Source: Toxonevra muliebris (lineage: Eukaryota > Arthropoda > Insecta > Diptera > Pallopteridae). From it: 64,000 nucleotides of DNA. The DNA lies in assembly GCA_963691655.1 (NCBI GenBank), contig OY829326.1, positions 111,077,388 through 111,141,387 of the forward strand, in the 5' to 3' direction. Under the pieces are notes generated by a model that was given only the letters and a program-made list of their open reading frames with translations, was not told the DNA's origin and did not search any database. Below are positions 48,261 through 58,911 of the stretch, in pieces. Numbering within the stretch: the stretch's first letter is position 1; every line of letters begins with the position of its first letter. Made by a program: the position numbers and the translations under genes.

Positions 48261-48969
48261 GGAAGGTTTTGGGAGAAAAAATTATCGGATCCTTGTAAAA
48301 TTAGACTTGCTTGAATCCCATTTTTTTTCCTAAAACGTGACGTGATGGGAAGTTTTTGACCTCAGATTCGTGTTCAACGTGAAAAATTCTTTCGCAAAAA
48401 CTAGGAACCATCTTATTAGTAAAACCCATGCAGTTTTAGGAGACAATCTTAAAATGTAATTAATTTTTTAACCCATTAATCAGAGCACCACAACTAGAAA
48501 GATCTCTTTCAATGCTGTGACTTCACGAATTTAGGGAATATAAGCCAACCTCATCCGGGTTTCTTATCATTGATAATGGCTTAAATTCCCAATGATGATC
48601 ATTTGAAAAAAATTAGCCTCTACAATTTTTGGTAATTTTTTTGAGGTTGGGTACATCATCAGAAGTGGGAAGTCAATGAATTAATGAAATTATGTCCCTC
48701 ACAATAAAAAAAAATGCACTAGAATGCATATTGAATAATATTTATTTGAAAAAATTTAATTTGATTATTTTGGGAATTTTTTGTCACTTTTGGCCATTTT
48801 TTTGAGGTTAAGATTAAAAAAAATCGGAAAATTGTTCCTAAAATTTTAATTTTATAGGGTCCATCAGATGTATCTTCGATTTAATTTATTGTATTTAAAA
48901 ATCAGTTTGATAAAAATTATTTATGAATATTTTCTTCGAATGAAAACCCCCCCAATGGCTACGACATTG
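48261..48969. mobile_element. hAT-type element, GGCCGTA family, copy C, internally deleted
   Basis: AAATTATCGGATCCTTGTAA (48279-48298) and all that follows to 48969 match copy B (9529-10106) in the same orientation. The right end, GGCTACGACATTG, is a mutated form of GGCTACGGCCCTG. Roughly 350 bases of the left half are missing; only a GGAAGGTTTTGGG remnant of the left end is kept. No coding content. Confidence 0.82.
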
Positions 48970-49565
48970 GTTTGCAGAATCGCATTTAGGCCCATGAAAA
49001 TAAATAACTTTATATGCCAATTTTTTGAACATAATAACTTGGATAAAATTTTAAATATTATCACTGATTACAATATGTTACAAAATACAAAGAAATGAGT
49101 AACTTGGTACAACACATGTTGCATGTTTTAGAACTATTAAACCAAAAAAAAAATTGCATAGCGACTTGGAATTTACAATTCGGTCACAAATTCTGAGTTA
49201 AGGGCCAAGAAATTAATTTTCAAAAGTCTCACTCTACTTTTACTTATAACTTCAGTAGCAGTCAATTAATTTTAATGATTTTTAAGTCATTAGAAAAGAA
49301 AGATATTTTTTTTAAGTGCATATAAAAATTTACACACATTTAAAACTCTCTCGTTTGAACACTTATTTTATATAAAAATCAATGCGTAGAGCCACATTGA
49401 AAACCAAACTAAGGAGTGAGATTGAAAAAATCTTAACACACGTTTTACCTAATAATTTTTTTGGGTGTAAAATTTAAAAGTTTCTTTGATCTAGTTATCC
49501 TTGAAAAATATATCAGTTGTTATTTTTAATGACAAACATGTTGATTTATTGTAAATTTAATCAAG
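48970..49565. other. Spacer upstream of the DD37E relic
   Basis: AT-rich. It probably contains the 5-prime UTR and inverted repeat of the following transposon, but I could not match the two ends. Confidence 0.4.
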
Positions 49566-50536
49566 ATGAGTGAAGAAAAAGAAGTACGTCTTAAAATTAT
49601 TAAAAATTTTCAAAAAAATCCAAATTGGTCCTACAAAAAATTGGCCAAAGAATTGAAGGTTTGCCGTCAAACTGTTTCCAATGTTATTAAACAGTTTCAG
49701 GAGAATTTGACCATCGATAGGAAACCTGGTTCGAAAAGAATACAAGGTCCACATGATATTGGGGAAGCCAAGAAAATAGAAAGCATATTGAAAAGATCTC
49801 CAAACACATCTGGTAGAAAAGCTGCCCGGTTAGCCCAGTGCTCTGACTATTTGGTGCGAAAAGTTAAAGACAATGCAGGTTTGAAAACATACAAAGTCCA
49901 AAAAGTTCCAGACAGGAATGCTGCAAAAAATTTAGACGCCAAAAGTAGGGCTCGGAAATTGAAATCGAGTTTCATACAAAAATATTCATGTTGTATAATG
50001 GACGACGAAATGTATGTACTGGCAGATTTTACGCAGCTTCCGGGTCAAAATTTTTATGTTGCTGATGCTCGAGGAAATGTCGAAGAATAATTTAGAATCC
50101 AAAAGCAAAAAAAAAAAGAAGCTATATGCAGTTGCGGCTTAAAAAGCAAGTCATTTGTAACAGTGGGCTCTATAAATACCGAAATATACATCAAAGAATG
50201 TTTGAAAAAAAGACTTCTTCCTCTCATAAGAAGGCACAATGTGTCCACATATTTTTGGCCTGATTTGGCATCATGTCACCACGGCACGAAAGCCCTGGAG
50301 TGTTACTAAAGTAATTACATAGTTTTTGTACCAAGAGAGGCCAATCCTCCAAATTGTCCGGAGCTAAGACCAGTGGAGAGATATTAGGCTCTTGTGAAAA
50401 TAAACTTAAATAGCTCAAAAAAGGTGTCCCAAAATATCGAAGATTTTAAAAGGAGATGGGCAAACTGTTCCAAAAAGGTGTCTGAAACAACTCTCAAATC
50501 TTTAATAGAAGCAAAAAAAGGTCCACGAGTTCATTA
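49566..50536 (+). pseudogene. DD37E-type (Tc1/mariner superfamily) transposase pseudogene
   Basis: Plus strand; the start is the ATG at 49566 (MSEEKEVRLKIIKNFQKNPN). The N-terminal helix-turn-helix SYKKLAKELKVCRQTVSNVI lies at about 49635-49695. The second DNA-binding region has SGRKAARLAQCSDYLVRKVK (about 49812-49870). The catalytic domain has CCIMDDEMYV (first D, about 50003), FWPDLASCHHG (second D, about 50263) and CPELRPVERY (E, about 50365). Counting through gives 37 residues between the second D and E, as in the ITmD37E family described from mosquitoes. Damage: TAA at 50088 after GNVEE, a frame change in the A-run near 50110, a TAA near 50307 and a TAG replacing the usual W near 50370. 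The order of motifs and the total length are otherwise complete. I did not recognise the flanking inverted repeats. Confidence 0.88.
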
Positions 50537-50992
50537 ATGCAAGGCACGCAAGATATTTGATGTGTAAACAGTTAAGCCAACTGAATGCCATGTACATAAG
50601 CTCACATATGTATAGCCATATGTATATAGGGACTTGATGTATAATCTACATGCTAGGTAAATAATTCGAATTAAAACAATTCTTTTATAAACTTAAAAAT
50701 TTATTAGATATCATTATCTTTTATATATAATAGCGCAATTCACTATAAATTGCAAATGGTCTTGCATCATTGCAAATGCAAATTTTTATTCCATATCGCA
50801 TATATTTGTTGTTGTGAATGCAAAAATATTTTGCAATTGCACCAAATCGTAGTTGCATTATTTTTCTTTTAGTCAATGCATCGGGCACGATATGTTCGCA
50901 TATACGCAGCTATAATTGCATCTTTTTTTCCTTGCTTTAAGTTTTTCTTCCTGTCGATTTGAAATTTTATTAGATGTGAAAATTTGGCATAA
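50537..50992. other. Spacer, no gene seen
   Basis: TTGCAAATGCAAAT-like repetitive phrases occur near 50.75-50.85 kb. No element ends recognised. Confidence 0.45.
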
Positions 50993-51068
50993 CGTCGCCT
51001 GAGAATTGATTTGGCGTATAGGTGTATGAATTTGTACACACATACTCCAAATCAATTCTCAGGCGACG
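50993..51068. mobile_element. 76-base hairpin MITE, copy 1
   Basis: It starts CGTCGCCTGAGAATTGATTT and ends with the exact reverse complement. The arms pair over 22 bases without mismatch, then GTAT against ATAC after one mismatch. The loop is about 22 bases. ATAA stands directly on both sides (50989-50992 and 51069-51072), a 4-base target duplication. A second copy of the same length with a different flanking tetramer is at 55980. Confidence 0.9.
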
Positions 51069-51072
51069 ATAA

Positions 51073-52990
51073 GTGCTTTCTGCATTTAACCTTAGAAAGG
51101 CAATAGGGGCGAACAGTCACCCCACTACTTTCTAAAAGCACCGCAAAGAGATTTGCCTTACCTGCATTTAATAAAAATAAGAAACAAAGTATTTTTTGTG
51201 AAGTAAATAAGTGATTTTATAATAAACAAGTTTGAGTTTTTCTGTTTAACATATAAACTATTTACATAGATGAACAAGTGTTGCCTTTGTAAGGTTAATG
51301 CACAAAGCAAAATTTTTATAATACCGTGGTTTGCTATCATTATCACTACATTTTGTTTATACATTTATTGAAACCTAGATTCTTTATTACTTATCATATT
51401 GTATTGTTTTTATATTTTAAAAAATATTTAATTTTAATCCAATCTAACTAACCGAATGTAAAACCTATCAAACGCCTGTGTTTACTACGGCGACTTCTCT
51501 GCTTGTACAGCAGTCGATCTCCATACTTTTAACACCAACAAATAATTCTGCCACGAATAAATGTACACACACATTTTGTTTTCGTATGTACATATATGTG
51601 TGAGTAAATTGATCAAAACATAAACAAACAAACTCCGCTCGTATTTTAATTTCTCCCTCTCTTCTTCTCTTTGTTGTTTAGAGTAGCACAGGAATCTTTT
51701 GGTTTTTATTTACTTCTGTTTTGATCTTCTCTGAGGTTTTTCTGATTTCGGAAACTCATAAACTCTTTTTGGAATCTTTTTGATTCAATTTTTTTCTGTT
51801 TTGAGTTTTCTCTGAGGTTTTTCTGATTTCAAAAACTCATAAATAGTAATAATAAAAAAATCTTTTTTGAATAAGACTCATAAAAGTGTATTTTCGGACT
51901 CAATTTGTTTGCTGGGTATAGACCCAGCTCGTCCGTTTATATGTCGCGATTCGGCGCCGTTATTACCTAACTTTACCTAAAATAGAAGAATATAATGCAT
52001 ATCAGTATTAACGCATAATGCTGAGCAAAATGAATAGCCTGAATTATTTAAGCTTAGGTTTATTTTACTGAGTATGCTACCACAAGAAAAATACTTATTT
52101 CATAGCATATAGAATTATTCAAGTTTGTCTCAAGACACAAGTTGTTACAAGCTCCTACTTTTAATTCTGTTTAAATATGCGACATCATCTCAATCACTAT
52201 TGAGTTATTTTTCTTGATAGAACAAAAATTAAAAATAAAATTTTAAATAAAACTACCATAAAAAGCTAGACTAAGAATTAAAAAATCTTTCAATTTAATT
52301 TTGTTATTTTAAATATTTTGTAAAATATCTAACGCTCAAAACGTCACATGCCACATGTATGCATGTAAAAGTCAATTGTGGGAAATACTTTATGGTTTCA
52401 ATTATTTTTAGGATTACTTGTGTATATGTGCGAATATATGTATGTATATACATAAATACATATGTATTTATCTAGAATACCTACAGTTTAAAAAATCTTT
52501 AGTATTTTATACATTCAAATAAATATTTTTAGGAATTCGCTATGAAATCAAAATATACTAGATTCAGTTTCCGCTTATTGTATTAAAATGAACTTTGCTT
52601 CTGAGCCTATTTTATGTAAACTCATTGAGTATTAACAAAAGAAGAGTTTTCATATAATCCCATATTTATTTCAAGAAAAACTTAATATAACTATGCAATG
52701 GTAAAATAGAAACGCTTTCAATCATTTTATAAAAATCTGAAGAGAACAAAAGCTAATTTTCAATTTTAACATAATATAAAAAAAATTTAATATATTTAGT
52801 AGATAGTATTAAAATCTATGCCAAATCCTTTTTACAACAAAACAAGGAGGGTGTCCAGCAAAAAATTAAGCTTTACCCAATATTATCAAATTATGTGTTA
52901 GTTGAAAAAACGTACAAAAATGAAGAAATATAAACTTCATAAGACAGAAATATGCAAATAATACAATAATTTATATAATATGAAGATGAA
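51073..52990. other. Spacer with a tandem duplication, no gene
   Basis: AT-rich sequence with TATGTATG-type simple runs near 52.44 kb. No coding feature seen apart from the duplication listed separately. Confidence 0.5.
51690..51850. repeat. Tandem duplication, about 80-base period
   Basis: GGAATCTTTT, TTCTGTTTTGA, CTCTGAGGTTTTTCTGATTT and AACTCATAAA all recur 80 bases apart in the same order. Confidence 0.8.
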
Positions 52991-52999
52991 GAAGCCGAG

Positions 53000-53319
53000 G
53001 TTTGCGGTTTGCGCTGATAGAGTCCTCACTCTTTGCCATCCTTTCGCTCCAAACTGCTCTCTGTCTCCCTTTCCCTGTTCATTTCTCTTCCCGTTCATCA
53101 CTCGTACTGTCCCTCTGTCTCATCGTCCACAGTTGTCGGCCTATCTCTCTTTCCTTAGCCCTCCCTCATTCTCAGTTGATCTCTATTAACCCTCTCCCTC
53201 ATTGCGACCATTACTTTTCCGTCTCTATCTAGTACTTTTTATCTCTCTTTCTATCACTTTTTTTTCACCATCTCTCTGACCTCTCTCTCAACATACACCT
53301 TTCTTCCCGGACCTTCTCT
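53000..53319. repeat. Pyrimidine-rich tract (left of hAT insertion)
   Basis: CTCTCT/CCCTT-rich plus strand. It continues at 54265-54420 after the inserted element, so it was one tract of about 480 bases before the insertion. Long frames here are by-products of composition. Confidence 0.6.
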
Positions 53320-53327
53320 ATTCCAAC

Positions 53328-54256
53328 CAGGGATGCCAACTAAATTTTTCTCTCTCCCCGATAACCTTCTAGAAATTCCCCGATTTTCGATCGAATTCCC
53401 CGCATTGGTATAATGTCATATTATAACAGCGCTACACGCACTTTCCATATAAAAATTTTACATAAACGAAATTGACCTCTGTGAGTGTTATTTTAAGGTG
53501 ACCCTGAACTTTTTCGGTCCAAAACTTAACCAATTGTTATGGGACTGGTAGATTAAGAGAAACGTACCTTCTGACTCCGGAATTCTTAACATATAAGCTT
53601 TAGCCCACTTTTGGACATCAAAGTTCTCAACAGACATGAGATTTTTTTTGACTCAAATAAAAAATGTTAAAAACTTTGTTTTGAGAAAAATGGGTTCAAA
53701 ATTTTGACTATCGGTTTTTAATATATAAAATATAATTCATCTTCTTTATGATGACTGACCATAATTTGTAAGTTTACAGATTAGTCAGCAATGATAAAAT
53801 GTTATTAATTAGGAGTTGCTGGTCGAAGGCATAGCTAAGCCTTTCTGAACGGCTGAAAGGGAAGTCGAAGAGCCGCGTGACTTTTTTGCCTTTCTGACTG
53901 ATACTCGCCGCTATAATCGTCTGTATCTACGAAAGCACTTTGCGTACTCTGAAATTTTTACAAAATACTTTCGAAATATAATACTTTCACACTTTTTTAA
54001 AAATCGATTTCTCCAAACCAATCACGCACTAATCAACCAATGCTTAAGATGAAGATTTTAAGACCCAAAATATGAAATATTTCATAGGTTAAACATTTTA
54101 CATAACATAGAATTTCACAAATAATATTCTACAGACTTCAATTACTAAAAGCTGAAAGACTTCAAATTCCCCGCAAAAAACAGCTCATTCCCCGATTCCC
54201 CGTACCAAGTAAAATTCCCCGCAAATCGGGGAATTCCCTGCAAGTTGGCATCGCTG
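53328..54256. mobile_element. hAT-type element with ATTCCCCG subterminal repeats
   Basis: The left terminus is CAGGGATGCCAACT and the right terminus in reverse CAGCGATGCCAACT. ATTCCAAC occurs exactly at 53320-53327 and 54257-54264, a perfect 8-base target duplication. ATTCCCCG occurs about seven times, twice in the first 80 bases and five times within the last 90, where CAAATCGGGGAATT forms an inverted pair. The centre is non-coding. Length 929 bases. Confidence 0.92.
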
Positions 54257-54420
54257 ATTCCAACACTCTTTCGTATTTCTCTTCTCGCTTACCTCTCTCT
54301 CCACTCTCGGGGTCACTTTTTGTAGACCCTACTCGCACCAACCAACTATTTTTACTGTTCTTTCGTTTCTGTGTCCTCAGCCACTCTCCGTATCAGTCAA
54401 ACTTTATCACATCAGTCCAA

Positions 54421-55979
54421 CTCATTCTTGTCCGTAAAAACAGTAAAAAATGAGAATTGAAAAAGCATTCGATTTGTTCTTCATTTTACGTGTACAATTT
54501 TTTACGAGTAAGTTAGTTTTGCAGTTTTATTATATTTTTATTCTGAGTTTATTTTGATGCTTTTTGTGTCCATGTTTTGGGGGTAATATTGCATAGTGGT
54601 TTAAAAAAAAAAAATAACTAAGATACATTTTGTGCGCATCAATATCAGAAACGATACATAAAAATAAAATTTAGTTTTTTCAATATTTAAAATATTTATA
54701 CATTTATGTATGCTATAAAAAAATATTTACCGAACTTCACAAAAACAACCACGCAACAATAACAAGAAGAAGCAATTATATTCCTTTCCATGCTAACCAC
54801 ACCCACTTATTCCACAACGAATTCGTTCTGGCAATTGTGTTTATTTTAAAATACATGCAATACTTTTTATTTTTTTGCAATGATAGCTGCATGTTGTAAC
54901 TTTCTGTGGCATGAATTGTATATCAGCATTTCAATATTATCCGATTTTTTTTTTGCCCACATACATACATAAATATATTTGTAGTTACAAGCAGATATCG
55001 AATTACTCATTGGCTGTTGATGTTTGATGTTTGCGTTTGTTGTACGGGTATTTTTTATTTTTTTAATTTTTTCGTATTCAGTTTATCTTGTATTAAATTA
55101 AATAATAAAAACGATGCGTACGTGTTTGTTGAATATTTATTTATTATTTGTGCGTATTTAAAATGGAACACCAACAACAACATAAATTTAATTTGTCTGA
55201 ATTTGCAACGAATCCAACACTTTTATTTTTCAAAAGCTGCAATTTTTATTATAAATTTTTTTTTAATAAAAACTTCTCAACATTTTTATCCCCTTAATAA
55301 AACATTAAATCCATAAAGTGTGCTAAAAAAGCAGACTGCAAAACGATATACTAACTTCACTTGCCAAAGGAAGCATTTCGCTAACTTGCATTTTACATAC
55401 AACCACAAATCATTTCACATATCAATTGAATACTTACAAGCCAAGCGACCCAAGTGACCCAAAAAACAAAAATATATTCTCTTTTTGCTAAAAATTCAGT
55501 ATGGCAACGAAAGAAAATAAATATTTCATAATGTAAACTGAAAGCATTGAAAAGTTGTTTTTCATGATGTCTTACATTTTAAAAATCTTTAATATCAAAA
55601 ACTGAGATTTCGTATTTTATGAAATTCTCAAACTAGAATTTCAATAGTGCATGAAAAAATGAAAAATGAAGCTCCTCGGGGACACGTTTTTAAAGACAGG
55701 AAGAATTTTATTCAGTAAAAGCTTTTTACATTTGCATTTTATGTTTACAACTGCCACATTCATGCATTACTTGGTATTACTCGAGGATGCCCATACATTT
55801 GTAATCTATTTTATGATGACTAATGATTGCTCTAGGCTATATAAAAATTGTTTCTGGTAGAAAATTTTACGCTGTTGTATAGACGTGAACTCAGTTGCAT
55901 AAAAAGTAGTCGGTAAGGCCCCAGTAACTGGGGCTATTTATTTTTTTTGCTCAATAAATCACCTTATGAAAAAACAAAT
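54421..55979. other. AT-rich spacer, no gene seen
   Basis: Short frames only; none with a recognisable domain. Confidence 0.5.
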
Positions 55980-56055
55980 CGTCGCCTGAGAATTGATTTG
56001 GCGTATAGGCATAGGAATACTTATACACATACTCCAAATCAATTCTCAGGCGACG
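55980..56055. mobile_element. 76-base hairpin MITE, copy 2
   Basis: Same ends and length as 50993-51068. The loop differs at about six positions while both 22-base arms are identical to copy 1. AAAT lies directly on both sides (55976-55979 and 56056-56059). Confidence 0.9.
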
Positions 56056-56059
56056 AAAT

Positions 56060-56604
56060 ATCAAAAGAGAACCAAACTACTCGTTTGTGTTTGTTTTGTT
56101 ATTTGTGTATGCAGATAATTCGTTAGATAATTCTGGGAAATGCCGTTACTCATGTATTCTCCCTCTCTCTCTCATTTGTTATTTACTCTCGCTTAACCCT
56201 TTCTTCTCAACTTTTTTATTGGGGGGTAAAAAAATTTCTTGTTGTTTTATATTCGTATATTTGGTCTTTGTTAAGAATAAAAATCAAAAAAGGGAAAGGC
56301 TGTAGAGCTTTTGGAATTTTGTACATTATAATGACCAAAATGCATTAAAGGAGTAAAAATTGGAGAAAAAAATTTTAATCTTTGAATTTTTTTTGTATAA
56401 AAAACAACTAAGGTTTATTTTTCAATGCAAAATAAACTTTTAAAATACTTTTAAAAACACACTAGTTCACTAAGTATAAAAGGTGAAAATTTGAAACATT
56501 TTTGGAATTTGGGTTTATTTTTACTTAAGTCAAGTATACATACAGATTTTTGTTGTTCAGTGACCTATAGTAAAATTTCATGGACAGCATATTTTTTGAA
56601 CATA
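56060..56604. other. Spacer, no gene seen
   Basis: AT-rich; a CTCTCTCTC run lies near 56.16 kb. Confidence 0.45.
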
Positions 56605-56608
56605 TTAA

Positions 56609-56692
56609 CCCTCTATCAACCCTCGTAATGGGTCAAAAAGGAAACTTTTACGAAAAAGGCAAAAAAGACCCATAATTGTGGGTGCCAAAGGG
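56609..56692. mobile_element. TTAA-flanked mini-MITE, 84 bases
   Basis: TTAA at 56605-56608 precedes CCCTCTATCAACCC; the right end in reverse is CCCTTTGGCACCCAC, followed by TTAA at 56693-56696. Both arms contain an AATTATGGGTC or TAATGGGTC phrase 16-26 bases in. It is a piggyBac-type miniature element by target and CCC start. Confidence 0.7.
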
Positions 56693-56795
56693 TTAATATG
56701 TAGGAAGAAAATATTTTACGAAAAATTCTATTATAAGTTGCTGCACATACAAATAAGCTCCGACGCAAAACTAACAAGTTATCTTGTTATTCATA

Positions 56796-57030
56796 ATCAA
56801 GCTTTTGATCAAGATTTTTGATCTGAATTTGGTTCCTTTCTTGGTTTGAACTTCGATCTGAAAAAAGTATATGAATTTTAGTTTGAAATTTGGTCAAAAT
56901 TTCTGCCTAAATTTCTATTCGATTTTAGCTTTAATTTTAGTGTCAGTTTTGTTCCAGTTATTTTTTAATTTTTGACCTGTATTTGGTAAAATTTTTGCAC
57001 TAGTTTTTGGTCTAGGTCTGGGTTTTGGTC
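56796..57030. repeat. Degenerate minisatellite, 12-base period (block 3, opposite strand)
   Basis: TTTTGATCTGAA, TTTGGTCAAAA, TTTCTGCCTAAA, TTTTAGCTTTAA and TTTTAGTGTCAG succeed each other: the reverse complement of the ACCAAAATTTAG-type unit seen at 1.3, 13.8 and 15.9 kb. Confidence 0.6.
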
Positions 57031-57064
57031 GATAGTGAGACTGATATTTATCTCTTAATTTAAT

Positions 57065-57110
57065 AAAATCAGCCCCCCCCCCCCAAAACCCAAATTCTAG
57101 AACCGCCACT
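57065..57110. mobile_element. Possible solo MITE terminus with G/C run
   Basis: A run of C followed by AAAACCCAAATTCTAGAACC and GCCACTGCTG. In reverse it begins CAGCAGTGGCGGTTCTAG, similar in style to hAT-type MITE ends with an inner G-run. No partner end was found. Confidence 0.35.
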
Positions 57111-58911
57111 GCTGCTAACTGGCTGGGAAATAAGCAGAATTCCAGATTTAAATGGCTTTTTAAAAATTTCACAACTTGAATAATAAAATAAATGAAGGTA
57201 AGAAGAACGAAATCGATTTCTTGAAATTAAAAAAGTGTTTTACGAACGTCACTGCGAATCTTGGAAGTACATTTATATTTTTTATACGTAAAAGTTATGC
57301 TTAGTCGAAACGACGACGGCATTATTCAAAGTGGTCATATATATGATCGATATACCTATAATTTTGAAAGTTGAGTTTTTCCCATTATTTGGTTAATTTA
57401 TCATATATAAAAATAATAATGGGCATTTTTTTTTAATAACATTTCTTCATAAATTAAATGTTTACCAACATTAACCATGTCCTTCCAGGTTTAATAAAAT
57501 TTTCTACTTTGTGTCTGTAAAATCGAAACAAAAAGTAATTTGTCAACTGATAATTGTCGTCAATAAGACTAAAATTATTCCTAAATTTAGTAGTCTATTT
57601 CATCGGCTTTTGGCCACTGAATCGTACCTGACATTTTCGAGAAATTTGCAAGCATTGAATAGTGAGTACTTGAATCGGGTGGAAATATTTTTTCTCTCAG
57701 TTTCTACTAGCTACCAGAATCTGCCAATGTAAGGGAGGGCTCAGCAAAGCTATTTAGCTTTTTTGTAAATGAATTTTTAACAATTTTTAAAGAGATTCAA
57801 ATCAGGACCCCACACATTTTTTATATATCAACTTGAATTTTTGATTTTAATCTTAACCTCAAATGTGTTTTTGCGGTCGTTGTCATTTTTTAATATGACC
57901 TGTTCGAGGAATAAATACTTTATTTGATGTATAATTGGCATTGTTAAAATTGTTTTCTTTGAGCATTATTACTACAATTCAATTAAAAGGTCTGGCACCA
58001 TTGGTGGCAAAAAACGCTCCAAGTCATCAGAGAACTGCTACTATTACTCATTATAATTTACTCTTGAAATGAGTGTGAGAGATTTCAAACTATTGACCAA
58101 TGGTATCGGATTGAAATCGATTAAATAAATTAAATTGAAAGAAATAAAAATTAATTATATCACGCATAAAATTGTTTGCATTTATAAATAAATTTTATAA
58201 TTGAGAATCCACTATGCAAATTACTATGAAGAATCATGCACGCACTATGCTATATATACATAAAATATATGAGATTATCCACATCAATTTATTAACGTTG
58301 CGGCCGATGCCACATTCCAATTATTCCAATCGCACTTCCCTCTTGTAGGTAAGTATTCCATACATAATGTATGGTATGGTTGCAAAAAACAACAAGTTTT
58401 TCTCTCTTTTGAAAGTATTAAAATTAACTGAAAAATTCTAACGTTATAAAAGATCATATCAAGATTTGTTTTAGAATAGTTCAAAGATGAATAGTTGTAG
58501 TTCACTGTGTATAATTTATGCGAAATGTAATCAGATTTTATAAACGACCAAAGTTTTTGGTTAGAATATTTCGAAATCCTGATACGACAGAACAAATTTT
58601 TGCTAGATTCTGATTCAGCAATGAACAATCTATAGGAAATATAGTTCTTGAGTTTGGAATAATCCAAAATTTTGCACTGCTCTTTACTAGGTAATTATAT
58701 TTTAAATTAACGATAAATACACAAGAAATAAAAACAATAAAGTCAAAATAAAGATACGAGCTACAAGCTAAAGAACTATATCCCTTGAAAACATTTTCTT
58801 TTTTACTAATCGATTATTACTTTCTCTGCAAAATTCTTAAAAATTTCCTCAAAGTCGCTTTCAAGCTTTCTAAGATATCACATATCAATAAATTCGCACA
58901 GTCCACTTCAA
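57111..58911. other. Spacer, no confident gene
   Basis: A 127-codon minus-strand frame at 58284-58667 contains KLWSFIKSDYISHK. This faintly recalls the linker before LINE reverse transcriptases (FWSFV), but no RT follows, so I leave it unassigned. Confidence 0.35.

Noticed and set aside
50993..51068. Rho-independent terminator or microRNA precursor
   Set aside because: Two copies with exact ends and separate 4-base duplications indicate a transposable unit; the genome is eukaryotic, and arms of 22-27 bases with a 22-base loop alone do not make a microRNA.
53002..53232. Serine/leucine-rich frames of 69 and 76 codons
   Set aside because: Products of the CTCTCT-rich tract; two frames are open at once, as expected from composition.
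58284..58667. 127-codon minus-strand frame with KLWSFIKS
   Set aside because: Only a faint resemblance to LINE linker sequence; no RT, endonuclease or tail is connected to it.
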